64,000 nt of DNA from JADJWR01 sp963847675 (GCA_963847675.1 CAWKAP010000002.1:186001-250000); one strand, 5' to 3'; positions 37,627 through 48,583 are shown, counted from the first letter of the stretch. Notes: a model not told the origin generated them from the sequence alone. Made by a program: numbers and translations.

Positions 37627-39204
37627 TCATTTCCCCGGCCGCACGTCGTAGGCGAGCGTGTACTGGTCGGCGCGCGCCTTGTAGGTCAAGCCCTTGCGCG
37701 TGCCCCAGGTGCTGACCTCGAAGTGCAGCGGCACCAGCCCCATCAGCTCGATCGCCTTCTCGCTGGCGGCCGCCAGCATCAGGCCGCGCTTGGTGTCGTC
37801 GATCGTGGTCAGCGCGGTGGTGATCATCGCGTCGAGCCCGTCATCGGAAAAGCGGCCCCGGTTGGCCGAGCCCATGCCCGCCTTGGGATCCCAGGTGCCG
37901 AGCAGCGCGCGCAGCGGCGAGCTGGTGTCGCCCGACTCGGCGCCCCAGCCGGCGAGCAGGAACGAGAACTCCAGCTTGGTGCCGCGCGAGAAGAACACGT
38001 TGGCCGGCATCGTCTCCAGCTTGGTCGGGATGCCGTTGCGCGAGAGGAACTGCGCCACGGCCTGCGCCGCCGCCGCGTCGTTGATGTAGCGGTTGTTCGG
38101 CGCGTGCAGCGTCAGGCCGAATCCGTTCGGATAACCGGCATCCGCGAGCAGCTTCTTCGCGCCGTCAGGGTCGTACTTGTCGACCTTCAGCTTCTTGCTG
38201 GTGCCGAAGAACTGGTCGGCGAGGAGCTGGCCGGCGGCCAATGCCTGTCCTTCCATGATGCGCGAGACGATCGCGTCACGATCGATCATCTTGCTGATCG
38301 CACGGCGCACGCGGGCGTCACGCAGCGGGTTGGCTTCCATCGGCTTGCCGTCGGCGGTGGTCACGAACGGCGAGTTCTTCTCGCGGCCGCTGTCCATGTG
38401 CAGGTAGATGAGGCGGTTCGACACCGCGGACGACAGTCCCACGCGGTTGTCGGTCTTCAGTTTCGGGATGTCGGCGGTCGGCACGTTCTCGATCATCTGC
38501 ACGTCGCCGGCCAGCAGCGCCGCCACACGTGCCGGCGCGCTCGGGATCATCTTGAAGGTCACCTTCGCCCAGTGCGCCTTGGTGCCCCAGTAGCCGTCAT
38601 TGCGCGTCAGCACGACACGGTCGCCGGACACATATTCGGCGTACTTGAACGGTCCCGTGCCGACCATCGCCTTGCCGGAGTTGAAGTCTTCGGTCTTGGC
38701 CGATTCGGCCACGCCCTTCGGCAGGATCAGCACCGAACTCATGTCGCTCGGCAGCAGAGGATGCGCGCTGGCGGTCTTCAGCCGCAGCGTGTACTTGTCC
38801 ACCGCACGCGCCTCGGTGATCGGCCGCACGAATACGGCGAAAGAGGCCGGGCTGTTCGGCACGTTCGGCACCCGCTTGAAGGTGGCCAGCACGTCATCGA
38901 CGGTGAACTCCTTGCCGTCGTGCCACTTCACGCCCTTGCGCAGCTTGATTTCCCACTCGGTGTCCGACAGCGCCTTCCACGACTCGGCCAGACCGGGCAA
39001 CTGGCGCTGCGCCTCGTCGGTCCGCACGAGCGTCTCGAACACGTGCCGCGCCATGCTGTTGTTGGGCGACAGATTGTGAAAGTGCGGGTCGAGCGTGGTG
39101 ATCGGCGTCGACAGGCCGACGGTCAGGTCCTGTGCCGCTGCGATTGCACCGGCGCCTGCCATCCAGGCCACGAGCGCCGTTCGGATGAAGCGGGAAAGCA
39201 ACAT
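37627..39204 (-). CDS. dppA: Peptide ABC importer, periplasmic binding protein (SBP family 5)
   Basis: The 525-residue protein has a signal peptide (cleavage near IAAA) and the family-5 pattern: TTLDPHF, the LAESWKALSDTEWEIKLRKGVKWHDG region (seen as WEIKLRKGVKWHDG), VGTGPFKY, and the later SANRGRFS segment. It binds peptides or similar solutes and feeds DppBCDF. It is the first gene of the operon. The ligand cannot be told from sequence; glutathione or nickel-chelate binding are known alternatives in the family. Confidence 0.9.
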   Translation of the reverse strand: MLLSRFIRTALVAWMAGAGAIAAAQDLTVGLSTPITTLDPHFHNLSPNNSMARHVFETLVRTDEAQRQLPGLAESWKALSDTEWEIKLRKGVKWHDGKEFTVDDVLATFKRVPNVPNSPASFAVFVRPITEARAVDKYTLRLKTASAHPLLPSDMSSVLILPKGVAESAKTEDFNSGKAMVGTGPFKYAEYVSGDRVVLTRNDGYWGTKAHWAKVTFKMIPSAPARVAALLAGDVQMIENVPTADIPKLKTDNRVGLSSAVSNRLIYLHMDSGREKNSPFVTTADGKPMEANPLRDARVRRAISKMIDRDAIVSRIMEGQALAAGQLLADQFFGTSKKLKVDKYDPDGAKKLLADAGYPNGFGLTLHAPNNRYINDAAAAQAVAQFLSRNGIPTKLETMPANVFFSRGTKLEFSFLLAGWGAESGDTSSPLRALLGTWDPKAGMGSANRGRFSDDGLDAMITTALTTIDDTKRGLMLAAASEKAIELMGLVPLHFEVSTWGTRKGLTYKARADQYTLAYDVRPGK

Positions 39205-39581
39205 GGTTCCTCCTTGTGGGTCGCGTTGGGCGGCAAGCTTAGTCGAATAACCCCTTCGCCCCGCGCCGGCGATCCGCGCCTGTCAACCATCGCCCGGCCA
39301 CCCCGCAACGACCGCCCGTCCAGTCCGTTCGGCCAGCAATCCAGCGGCTCGCCGCGTAAGTCGCTGCCCACCTTCCTGGCGCCCCAGCCCGTCGCCCTAC
39401 GACCCTAAGACGTAAGGCCGATGCGCGATTGCGGGCCGCCGGCAAGACTTCAGCCGTGCCCGACCGCCGTCAGCGGCCCCTCGCATTTGCCAATGCAAGC
39501 GACGAAGTGACTGCTGACAGTCCCCAGTTCGCGGGAGCGTGTCGGAGCACGGTTTTTCGAAGGGTTCTCGCCGGAAGCGCC
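39205..39581. other. Intergenic region between divergent dppA and DUF11 genes, 377 bp
   Basis: It should carry both promoters. I looked for a cyclic-di-GMP riboswitch and other RNA folds because surface genes follow, and saw none that fits. Confidence 0.4.
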
Positions 39582-40643
39582 ATGTTCCAACGTGCAATCG
39601 TTCCACTGCTGATCACTGCCGCCACGCTCGTCGGCGGGCAGGCATTCGCCGCCGGCACGACGGCCGGCACGACGATCACCAACCGGGCGACCGCCAACTA
39701 CAGCGTCAACGGCACCCCCGCCGCACCGGTGAGCAGTTCGGTCGTGATCACCGTCGACGAACTGATCTCGGTGCGGGTCACCCCGCCGGCCGCGGCGACC
39801 AGCGTCGCCTCGCCGGACAGCAACAAGGTGCTCGCGTTCATCGTGACCAACGTCGGCAACGGCCAGGAGTCGTTCTCGCTGGCGCCCGGCTACACGATCC
39901 CGGGAGACAACTTCGACCCGAGTGCAGGCGGCGTCGGCACGCTGTTCCTCGACGTCAACGGAGACGGCCAGTACACGGCGGGCGTCGACACGGCGCTCAC
40001 CGGCCCGGTGACGCTGAACCCCGATCAGTCGGCACAGGTGCTGCTGGTCGCCAACATCCCGAGCAGCCAGGTCGACGGCAACCAGGGCAAGGCGACGCTC
40101 ACCGCCGTGTCGACCACGCCCGGCGCGGCCGGGGCCGCGCCCGGCACCGTGCTGCCCGGCCAGGGCACCGGCGGCGTCGATGCGATGGTCGGCGTGGGGC
40201 CGAACGGCAACACCGACTCCGGCGCCGATGACATCGGCACCGGCACCTACCAGGTCACGAGCGGGCTGGTCAGCATCGCCAAGACGCTGCTGTCGGTGGT
40301 CGACCCGTTCGGCAACAGCTGCGCGGTGAGCGGCGGCAACCAGTCGCCGTGCCTCGTTCCGGGCTCGACGCTCGAGTACCGGATCTCGGTCACCGTCACC
40401 AGCGCTGCGGCCGCCGTGGCGCAGAACCTCGCCATCACCGACAACGTCCCGGCCAGCACGACCTACACGGCCGGAAGCATCCGCGTCAACGGCAGCGCGC
40501 GCACCGATGCCGCCGACGCTGACAACGCCAGTTGCGCCGGCTGCGGCAATGCCACCGGCACGCTGACCGTGAACCTCGGCAACGTCACCGGCACCGCCGC
40601 CGGCGTGGTCACCACGATTGATTACAAGGTGCGCATCAACTGA
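39582..40643 (+). CDS. Exported DUF11-type repeat protein 1
   Basis: The 353-residue protein has a signal peptide (MFQRAIVPLLITAATL, cleavage near AFA). Beta-rich domains follow: TTITNRATANYSV near the N-terminus, a middle segment with FLDVNGDGQYTAGVD, and a C-terminal DUF11-like domain (LVSIAKTLLSVVDP, SSTLEYRI-like, ITDNVPASTTYTAGSIRVNG). It ends in TTIDYKVRIN, similar to the ends of the other exported genes here. DUF11 proteins are extracellular or wall-bound; it probably serves as a secreted surface component. It leads the cluster, which runs to 52784. Confidence 0.78.
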   Translation: MFQRAIVPLLITAATLVGGQAFAAGTTAGTTITNRATANYSVNGTPAAPVSSSVVITVDELISVRVTPPAAATSVASPDSNKVLAFIVTNVGNGQESFSLAPGYTIPGDNFDPSAGGVGTLFLDVNGDGQYTAGVDTALTGPVTLNPDQSAQVLLVANIPSSQVDGNQGKATLTAVSTTPGAAGAAPGTVLPGQGTGGVDAMVGVGPNGNTDSGADDIGTGTYQVTSGLVSIAKTLLSVVDPFGNSCAVSGGNQSPCLVPGSTLEYRISVTVTSAAAAVAQNLAITDNVPASTTYTAGSIRVNGSARTDAADADNASCAGCGNATGTLTVNLGNVTGTAAGVVTTIDYKVRIN

Positions 40644-40666
40644 TGCCGACTATGGAGGGCAATCAA

Positions 40667-41177
40667 ATGGTCCGTTTTCGTTCCCTGTCTCGTTCCCCTT
40701 GCGCTTGCCGCGTTCTTCGCCGGCGGCGCACACGCGCAGTCGCCGGCCGCCGGCGGCGTGCAGCTGGTCAACGTCGTGCAGAAGGAAGTCGAGGTCGAGG
40801 AGGCCGGCAAGCGCGTGCGCAAGCTGGTCGAACCCGGCAAGGTCGTGCCGGGCGACGAGGTTGTCTACACGGTCTCGTACGTCAACAAGGGCGCGCGTCC
40901 GGCCGAACGCGTGACGGTCGTCAACCCGGTGCCGCAGCACACCAAGGTGCGCGCCGGCAGCGTCGAGGGCGCCAACACCGAGATCACGTACTCGGTCGAC
41001 GGCGGCAAGACCTACGCCGCGCCCGAAAAGCTGATCGTCGCTTCCCGCGATGCCAAGGGGGGGCCGATCTCGCGGCCGGCCGTAGCCGCCGATTTCACCC
41101 ACGTCCGCTGGACGCTAAAGGAACCGCTGGTCCCAGGGGCGAGCGGCTACGTGCGCTTCCGCGCAGTAGTCGACTGA
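40667..41177 (+). pseudogene. Small exported DUF11-like protein 2, +1 frameshift in the signal peptide
   Basis: A good ribosome site (GGAGG) precedes ATG at 40667. The first seven codons give MVRFRSL, but the hydrophobic signal core LVPLALAAFFAGGAHAQ lies in the next frame, so one extra base near 40690 breaks the gene. The mature part (QLVNVVQKEVEVEEAG, VPGDEVVYTVSYVNKG, VVNPVPQHT) is a single DUF11-like beta domain ending in YVRFRAVVD. Length is 3n+1. Restored size would be about 169 residues. Confidence 0.75.
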
Positions 41178-41261
41178 ATGAAGGCGGTCAGCCAAAAGTC
41201 CTGACCCCGTTTGCCCCATCGCAACGATTCAACGAACGTTACATCCGTCCGGAGATTGAAG

Positions 41262-42513
41262 ATGAGTACGTTCCTGAAGTCGTGTCGCCGGCACACTGCT
41301 GCCATGCTGGCATTCGGCATTGCACTGGCAGTCCCATCGGCTTGGGCGGCAGATACCGCCTCGGGACATCAGACATCACCAACAACGCCCAGGTCAACTA
41401 CCAGGTCGGCGGCGTTTCGCAGATCCACGCAGAGCAACACCGCAACGTTCAAGGTCGACAACATCGTCCGCGTGTTGGTCAGCGAGAGCGGCGATCCTCG
41501 GCGACATCGGTGATCCCGGGCGCACCGGCCAGGTGCTGACCTTCTCGGTGACCAACCAGGGCAACACGACGCAGGACTACGCGCTGAGCGTCAATAGCAG
41601 CCGTCGCGAACGGCCGACGCTGACGTTGGGCGCGACGACCTACACCGACGCGTTCGATCCAGCGTCCGGGCTCCTGCCAGACGTGGGTGGAATCCGGCGC
41701 GCGCAGGGAGGCCTCCAGACGATCCGCCCCGAATGCCGATACGCAGGTCAGTTCGATTTCGAACCTGGCGGCCCTCAGTGTCGCGAACCGTCTATGTCGT
41801 CTGCAGTATCCCGACTCGGCCTGTCCAACGGGGCCGACTCGCTCGTTTCGCTGACCGCGACGACCGCGAATGCCGGCAGTTGCGCGACGTCGTGCACAAC
41901 GACAGCGCAAACCAACGCCGCCGATACTCCGGGCGCAGGTCGATGTCGTCTTCGGCGACGTCGCAGGCATCGACGACAGCGCACGGGACGGCAAGCATTC
42001 CGGTCGCGACGCCTACGAGGTGACCTCGGCCGCACTCAGCATCAACGAAGACGGTGACGCCGATGTGCGATCCGTTCAACTTCAACGACAAGCCGAAGAA
42101 CATCCCGGGCGCCTACGTGCGGTACGAGATCACGGTGTCCAATGCTGCGGGTTCCGGACAGTCGGCGACGCTGACAACGATCACCGACGCGTTGCCGACA
42201 ACACTCGCCTACGATCCCGACCTGAAGGTCGGTTCGGCCAGCGCCTGCTCTGGATCCGACCGCCGAAAGCGCCGCGAACAGCGGCTTCAAGCTGACCTGC
42301 ACAGGCGGTGGGCGTACGTGCGCGACGCGTCCGTCTACTACACGGGCGCGAGCGACACCGACGCCGTCACGGTTGCCGGCCAGACCGTGACGATCACCGC
42401 CGGCAACACGCCGACGGGTACCAAGGTGCTGGGCACGAGGGCCCGGCTACGCCGCCGGCGAACTGAAGCCGGGCGAGTCGATCACGATCCGCTTCAACGC
42501 GATCATCCAGTAA
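41262..42513 (+). pseudogene. DUF11-type exported protein 3, interrupted by many frameshifts
   Basis: ATG at 41262 gives a clear signal peptide (MSTFLKSCRRHTAAMLAFG, cleavage near AWA). Recognisable pieces then appear in changing frames: ITNNAQVNYQVGGVSQIHAE, NTATFKVDNIVRVLVSES, GRTGQVLTFSVTNQGNTTQDY, VDVVFGDVAGIDDS, KPKNIPGAYVRYEITVSNA, VTVAGQTVTITAGNTPTGTK and finally ESITIRFNAIIQ before the stop at 42511. At least six shifts are needed, with both directions present, and the net excess is one base. It is either decaying or badly sequenced. The restored product would be about 416 residues and resembles neighbours. Confidence 0.7.
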
Positions 42514-42616
42514 GCCGGCAGCGCGGCGCGAGGACCGACGCTGCCCGCGGCCGGCCAGAGAAAGAACTGGCCGGCCGCGCGCACGTTGGCGATCCGCCGC
42601 TTGGGAGTCAGCGCAA

Positions 42617-45600
42617 GTGGCGCGGGTGGAGTCCAAGGTGCATCGCTGCATCCGCCTCGGCCGGAACTCCGCCGCGGCGCTGGCCCGCATGGCCGCTGCG
42701 GCACTGTGCCTCGTGCCCGGCGTCGCGCCCGCCGCGACGCCCGCCGGCACGGTGATCACCAACGTCGCCGAAGCGCAGTGGAGCATCAACGCCAACCCGG
42801 GTTCGGCCCGCGCGCAGCATCAGCTGACCGTCCCGCCGTACACCCCGGGTGCCGACCTCGCACTCACCAAGACAGGGCCTGCCGAAGCCGGTTCCGGCGA
42901 CGCGATCGTCTGGCGTCTGCTGGTTCGCAACGTCGGCACCGTCGCGGCCAGTGGCGCGCAACTGACTGACGCCGTTCCTGCGCAGGTGGGCCAGCTTGCG
43001 GCGACCTGCACCGTGCTCGCCGGCGGCACCTGCGGCGCTGTAAGCGTCGGCGCGCCGACGCCCGCCGGTACGCCGGTGAGCGTCGCCATCCCCAACCTTG
43101 CGCCGGGCGGCCGGATCGAGGTTGAAATCCGCGGCACGGTGTCCGCGGGCGCCGGACCTCTCCTGAATCAGGCCAGCGTTGACATCCCGGGGCTGGTCGA
43201 TCCCACGCCTTCGAACAACACCGCGCAGGCCACCACGCAGCTGGTGCCGTCGCTCAATTCGACGGCATCGCTGCGCGGCAAAGTCTGGCTCGACCTCGAT
43301 CACGACCGCATCCGCGATGCCGGTGAGCCGCTGCTCGCCGGCTACATGGTGCGTCTCTACGGGTCGGACGGCACGACCATCGTCGCCCAGTCAGCGACCA
43401 ATGCCGACGGCGCCTATGCGTTCACGAACCTCGCCGCCGGCGTGACCTATCAGCTGGAGTTTCGCGACTCCTCCGGTCTCGTGGTGTACGGCGTGCCGGT
43501 GACGGCGGACGGCGGCGGTACGTCGTTCGCAGCCACGGTCTCCTGCGGCCAGAAGACGGCCACCTCGCTCTCGGACGCCCTGCTCGCCGTGCCTGCCAAC
43601 GGCACGTGCTACAGCCTGACCGGCGCAGGCTCGAGCGCGCAGGTGGAGGCGAGCGGCCGCACCTTGCTCACGCTGCAGCCCGGCGACACGCTCGCCGAGC
43701 AGAGCCTGCCTCTCGACCCCAGCGGCGTTGTCTACGACGCCGTGTCGCGGCAGCCGCTAGCCGGCGCGACGGTCACGCTGCTCGGTCCCGGCGGATTCGA
43801 TCCGGCCCGGCACCTGCTCGGCGGCGCCGCCAATGCCCGCCAGGTGACCGGCACGGGCGGTGCGTACCAGTTCCTGCTCCTCGGCAACGCACCCGGCGGC
43901 GTGTACCGGCTGAAGGTCGATCCGCCGGCGGGCTATTCCGCACCCTCGGCGCTCCTGCCCGCGGCGCCGACGCTCGATCCGACCGGACTCGGCAGCAACG
44001 GCGTCTACCTCGTGCAACCGCAGCCGACTCCGCCTCCGGCCGGAGCCGACACGACCTACCACCTCGCACTCGACCTGGCCACCGGCGATCCACAGGTCCT
44101 GAACAACCACTTGCCGCTCGATCCGGCGATCGCTTCCGGAACGATGACACTGGCGAAGAGCGTGAACCGGTCCGTTGCGTCGTTCGGCGACCTGGTGCAG
44201 TACCGGCTCAATCTCGCCAACACGGGCGCCGAGGCGCTGGCACAGATCGACATCGCCGACCGGTTGCCGCCGGGGTTCAAGTTCCGCAGCGGCAGCCTGC
44301 GCATCAACGACACTGCGGCGCCAGACCCCGCTCTGTCCGGCGACGGCCGCACGCTGACGATCCGGCTGCCACAGCTCGCCGCCGGCAGCGCTGCGGAGAT
44401 CCGCTACGTCGCCGAGATCGGCAGCGGCGCCTCTGCCGGACCGGCGATCAACGTCGCGATCGCGCGCGCGGCAAACGGCGTGCGAACGATGCCGGCCCGC
44501 GCGACCGTCGCCGTCGTCGAGGAACTGTTCAGCCGCCGCATCGTGCTTCTTGGACGCGTGGTCGAGATCGACAGCTGCACCGAGAAGGATGCCGGCGGCG
44601 AGGAGCGTGAGGTCGATTTCGCCACGCTCGACAGCGGCAGGGGCATCGCGGGCGCGATCGTCTACCTGCAGGACGGCAGCTACGTGCGCACGGACAGCGA
44701 AGGCAAGTGGCACGCCGACGGGATTCGCGCCGGCACCCATGTCGTGCAACTCGACGTCGATTCTCTGCCGCCCGGTTACGAGCCCGTGGTGTGCAAACCG
44801 AACTCGCGTCGCGCAGGTCGCCGTTTCTCGCAGTTCGTCAACGCACAGGGCGGCACGCTGGCACGCGCCGACTTCTACGTGCGCAAGACCGGGGACGGCT
44901 CCACTACCGCGCAAGCCGCACAGCGGCTGTCGGTAGTTCCCAGCGCCGACGGCGCGCGGCTGACGCTGCAACTGAAGGGCACCGCTTCGGTCGAGGCGCT
45001 GACGGCGACGCTGATGCTGCCGCCGGGCATCGAACTGGTCGCCGACAGCGCCCGACTCGACGGCCAGCCGCTGCCGGTCGAGCGCAACGACAACCTGGTC
45101 AGCGGCCGGCTGGGTGCGCGCACGGGAGAGTGGTCGACTCAACTCGAACTGGAGTTACGCGGCCGGCCAACTGGCAACGCCAGCGTGCGCGCGGTCACGC
45201 AACTGCGCACTGCCGGCGGCAGCATGCAGGCCGTGCCGATGGTGCAGGTGGAACTCGGCGCCGCCGGCGCGACGAGCGCCCCGGTATCGGTCGAATACAA
45301 GGTGGCCGCCAAGGCCAAGGCGTCACCGGCCGAGGAGAAGGATGCGCTCGAAGGCACGAATGCCTTGTACGCCGCCGGCGTCGAGCGTTTCGACACGAAC
45401 TGGCTGGCCACGGCGGCGCCGGGCTTCGAGATCGTCTATCCGACGGCCACGTTCAACCCGGGGATCAAGGCGACCAAGGTGCTGGTCAAGCACGACGCGA
45501 ACCATCGCGTCGAACTGCAGATGAACGGCGAGGCCGTCCATCCGTTGAACCGCGACGGCACCGACGGCAATGCAACCGGCACCGTGGCGGTGTCGCGCTG

Positions 45601-48583
45601 GGGCGGCGTGCCGCTGCGCGAGGGGACAAACCGCCTGCTGGCGATCGCCTTCGACGCGGCCGGCAACGAGGTCGCGAGGGCGGAGCGCGAGATCCGCTTC
45701 GCCACCGGCGCCGTCGAGGCGCAACTGGTACGGAAGGAGTCCAGCCTGCTCGCCGACGGACGCACCGCGCCAGTGATCGCCGTGGCGATCATCGACGCCG
45801 ACGGCCAACCGGCGCGGCCGGGCATCGAGGGCGTCGTGCGCATCAACGCGCCGTACCAGGCGCTCGACGTGCAGCGGCAGCGCGACGCCCGGCCGCTGCT
45901 CGACGACCCCGGCAACGAGCCTCGCTGGCGCGTCGGCACGGATGGCATCGCGCGCATCCGGCTCGAGCCGACCACGACCTCGGGTGAGGTCGTGCTGACG
46001 TTCAACTTCCAGGGTCGCCCTCCGCAGGAAGTGCGCGCACGGCTGGCGCCCGCGCTGCGCGACTGGATCCTGGTCGGCTTCGCCGAAGGCACGGTGGGTC
46101 ATCGCAGCCTGAGCAGCAACCTCGAACCGCTGCCGGGCGGGGACGGTGACGACGGCTTCTACACCGACGGCCAGATCGCCTTCTATGCCAAGGGCCGCGT
46201 GCGCGGCGACTGGCTGCTGACGCTGGCCTACGACAGCGACAAGGAACGCTCCGGCCGCGGCGGCAACTTCGGCGACCGGCTCGGCCAGAGCATCGACCCC
46301 CGCAGCTACTACACCATCTACGGCGACGCGACCAGCGTGCAGAACGACGCCGCCAGCATCCGCAAGCTGTACCTGAAGATCGAGCGCGAACAGTTCTACG
46401 CGATGTTCGGCGACTTCGACACCGGGCTGACGGTGACCGAACTGTCCCGCTACTCGCGCACGCTGAACGGCATCAAGAGCGAGTACCAGGGCGAGGCGCT
46501 GTCCTACTCGGCCTTCGCCACGCGCACGACCCAGGCATTCGTGCGCGACGAACTGCGCGGCGACGGCACCTCGGGCGCCTACAAGCTGTCGCGCGTGAAC
46601 GTGCTCGCCAACACCGACAAGGTGGTGCTCGAGACGCGCGACCGCTTCCGCCCGGAGGTCGTGCTGGCCTCCGAGGCGCTGTCGCGCGGCATCGACTACG
46701 ACATCGACTACACGCTCGGGACGATCTGGTTCCGCCGCGCGGTGACGAGCCGCGACCAGGCGTTCAACCCGATCTTCATCGTCGTCGACTACGAGTCGGA
46801 GGACTCGAGCCGCGACGAGAAGACCACGGCCGGCGGCCGCGTTGCCGTCCGGCTGGCCGGCAACCGCGCCGAGCTCGGCGTGACCGCGGTGCACGAGGGC
46901 AGCGGCATCCGCGGCGACCTGGGCGGCGTCGACCTCACCGTGCAGATCGACGAGAAGACGCGCCTGAAGGCCGAAGTGGCGCAGGCACGCCGCGACCCGG
47001 ACGTCTTGCCCGGATCGATCCTGCCCGAAAAGGCCAACGCGTATCTCGTCGAAGTCAGGCGCCAGGACCAGGATCTCGCCGCCAGCGCATACGTGCGTAG
47101 CCACCAGGCAGGCTTCGGGCTCGGCCAGCAGCGGCAGGCCGACACCGGGCTCACGCGGGCCGGCGGCGACCTGTCGCTGCGCCTGACCGACCGCCTGCGC
47201 CTGAACGCGATGGGCTACAACGAGCGCATCGACACGCCGACCGCGAGCGGCGAGCGCACGCTCGTCGAGGGCCGCGTCAACCTGAGCGAGACCAACTACG
47301 ACCTGTATGCCGGTGCGCGAGGGCTGCTCGAACGCAACGCCAACGGCGACGACCTCGAGTCCGGCCAGCTCGTGGCCGGCGGGAGCTACCGCCTGCTCGG
47401 CGGCCGGCTGAACCTGCGGCTGGACAGCGAACTGGTGGTGGCGGGCAGCAAGGGCAGCCCTGACTATCCGCAGCGGGTCCGCGTCGGTGCCGACTACCGG
47501 GTGACGGAGAACGTCGGCCTCTTCGTCGACCAGGAGTTCACTTTCGGCGCGCCCGAGAACACGGCCACCACGCGTCTTGGCGTGCGCACCACGCCATGGC
47601 TCGGCGCCGAGGCGTCGAGCAGCGTCAACGTCGGCATGGGGCCGGGCGGCGCGGCCGTGTCGACCACGATCGGACTGATGCAGAACCTGCGCGTCAACGA
47701 GCGGCTGTCGTTCAGTGCCGGCATCGACCGCAGCGACACGTTGCGCGAGCCCGCGACCCCGCCGCTGAACCCGAATGCGCCGTCGGCGCAGGGCATCTTC
47801 TCGCTGCTGCCGGCCACCGCGCTGCGCCCGCTCGAGGACTACACCTCGCTGTTCGCGGGCATGGCCTACAACGACGGACCATGGGGCGCGACCCTGCGCG
47901 CGGAGTCGCGCAACGGCAGCACCGTCGACCGGCGCAACTTCGGCGCGACGCTGCACCGTGACCTGAGCCTCGGCGAAGCGCTTGCCGCCACATTGCTGCT
48001 GGCCGACACCTCGCTGCCGGAAAGCGATGCGCGCCGGCTCGACGTGCGCCTGTCGTATGCGCGCCGCCCGATCGCCAGCCGCTGGATCGTGCTGAACCGG
48101 CTCGACTACGTGCAGGAGGACGTCGAGCGCGGCGACCGCGCGGTGGGCGCACGCCGGCTGGTCAACAACTTCAGCGCCAACTGGCAGCCTCGCTGGGGCA
48201 CGCAGCTCTCGCTGCAGTACGGCGCCAAGTACGCGCTCGCGACCCTCGACGACCGCGACGAAAGCGGCTTCACCGACCTGTTCGGCGCCGAACTGCGCCA
48301 GGATGTCGGCCACCGCTTCGACGTCGGCCTGCGCGCCGCGCAGCTGCATTCCTGGCGCGCCGACGCCCGCCTGTACTCGTACGGGCTGTCGGTCGGGACC
48401 TGGCCGATCGACAACCTGTGGCTCGGCGTCGGCTACAACTTCGCGGGCTTCCGCGATTCCGACTTCAGCGCCGCCGGCAATACGGCCAAGGGCTGGTACG
48501 TCTTCTTCCGCTTCAAGTTCGACCAGGGCGAGCGCGACCCGGCGGCGCAGCGGCGGCTGATGTTCGACGAGACGGCGCGATGA
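42617..48583 (+). CDS. Giant DUF11/Cna-B surface protein with predicted outer-membrane barrel
   Basis: The 1988-residue protein starts at GTG 42617 with a signal-like hydrophobic stretch (cleavage near APAA). Domains in order: DUF11-like beta domain (about 58-200), SdrD B-like domain (RGKVWLDLDHDRIRDAGEP, about 218-300), a second Cna-B-like domain (about 371-460), another DUF11 domain (about 507-620), a carboxypeptidase-regulatory-like domain (AGAIVYLQDGSYVRTDSEG, about 675-760), further Ig-like parts to about 1140, and a C-terminal third (about 1150-1988) rich in alternating hydrophobic and polar strands with many aromatic ends, as in an outer-membrane beta barrel. The end is MFDETAR, not the usual final Phe. 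No frameshift. It is probably the membrane anchor or exporter for the exported DUF11 proteins around it. Confidence 0.8.
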   Translation: MARVESKVHRCIRLGRNSAAALARMAAAALCLVPGVAPAATPAGTVITNVAEAQWSINANPGSARAQHQLTVPPYTPGADLALTKTGPAEAGSGDAIVWRLLVRNVGTVAASGAQLTDAVPAQVGQLAATCTVLAGGTCGAVSVGAPTPAGTPVSVAIPNLAPGGRIEVEIRGTVSAGAGPLLNQASVDIPGLVDPTPSNNTAQATTQLVPSLNSTASLRGKVWLDLDHDRIRDAGEPLLAGYMVRLYGSDGTTIVAQSATNADGAYAFTNLAAGVTYQLEFRDSSGLVVYGVPVTADGGGTSFAATVSCGQKTATSLSDALLAVPANGTCYSLTGAGSSAQVEASGRTLLTLQPGDTLAEQSLPLDPSGVVYDAVSRQPLAGATVTLLGPGGFDPARHLLGGAANARQVTGTGGAYQFLLLGNAPGGVYRLKVDPPAGYSAPSALLPAAPTLDPTGLGSNGVYLVQPQPTPPPAGADTTYHLALDLATGDPQVLNNHLPLDPAIASGTMTLAKSVNRSVASFGDLVQYRLNLANTGAEALAQIDIADRLPPGFKFRSGSLRINDTAAPDPALSGDGRTLTIRLPQLAAGSAAEIRYVAEIGSGASAGPAINVAIARAANGVRTMPARATVAVVEELFSRRIVLLGRVVEIDSCTEKDAGGEEREVDFATLDSGRGIAGAIVYLQDGSYVRTDSEGKWHADGIRAGTHVVQLDVDSLPPGYEPVVCKPNSRRAGRRFSQFVNAQGGTLARADFYVRKTGDGSTTAQAAQRLSVVPSADGARLTLQLKGTASVEALTATLMLPPGIELVADSARLDGQPLPVERNDNLVSGRLGARTGEWSTQLELELRGRPTGNASVRAVTQLRTAGGSMQAVPMVQVELGAAGATSAPVSVEYKVAAKAKASPAEEKDALEGTNALYAAGVERFDTNWLATAAPGFEIVYPTATFNPGIKATKVLVKHDANHRVELQMNGEAVHPLNRDGTDGNATGTVAVSRWGGVPLREGTNRLLAIAFDAAGNEVARAEREIRFATGAVEAQLVRKESSLLADGRTAPVIAVAIIDADGQPARPGIEGVVRINAPYQALDVQRQRDARPLLDDPGNEPRWRVGTDGIARIRLEPTTTSGEVVLTFNFQGRPPQEVRARLAPALRDWILVGFAEGTVGHRSLSSNLEPLPGGDGDDGFYTDGQIAFYAKGRVRGDWLLTLAYDSDKERSGRGGNFGDRLGQSIDPRSYYTIYGDATSVQNDAASIRKLYLKIEREQFYAMFGDFDTGLTVTELSRYSRTLNGIKSEYQGEALSYSAFATRTTQAFVRDELRGDGTSGAYKLSRVNVLANTDKVVLETRDRFRPEVVLASEALSRGIDYDIDYTLGTIWFRRAVTSRDQAFNPIFIVVDYESEDSSRDEKTTAGGRVAVRLAGNRAELGVTAVHEGSGIRGDLGGVDLTVQIDEKTRLKAEVAQARRDPDVLPGSILPEKANAYLVEVRRQDQDLAASAYVRSHQAGFGLGQQRQADTGLTRAGGDLSLRLTDRLRLNAMGYNERIDTPTASGERTLVEGRVNLSETNYDLYAGARGLLERNANGDDLESGQLVAGGSYRLLGGRLNLRLDSELVVAGSKGSPDYPQRVRVGADYRVTENVGLFVDQEFTFGAPENTATTRLGVRTTPWLGAEASSSVNVGMGPGGAAVSTTIGLMQNLRVNERLSFSAGIDRSDTLREPATPPLNPNAPSAQGIFSLLPATALRPLEDYTSLFAGMAYNDGPWGATLRAESRNGSTVDRRNFGATLHRDLSLGEALAATLLLADTSLPESDARRLDVRLSYARRPIASRWIVLNRLDYVQEDVERGDRAVGARRLVNNFSANWQPRWGTQLSLQYGAKYALATLDDRDESGFTDLFGAELRQDVGHRFDVGLRAAQLHSWRADARLYSYGLSVGTWPIDNLWLGVGYNFAGFRDSDFSAAGNTAKGWYVFFRFKFDQGERDPAAQRRLMFDETAR

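Noticed and set aside
39205..39581. Cyclic-di-GMP riboswitch before the surface cluster
   Set aside because: The conserved core bases of the known classes could not be found.
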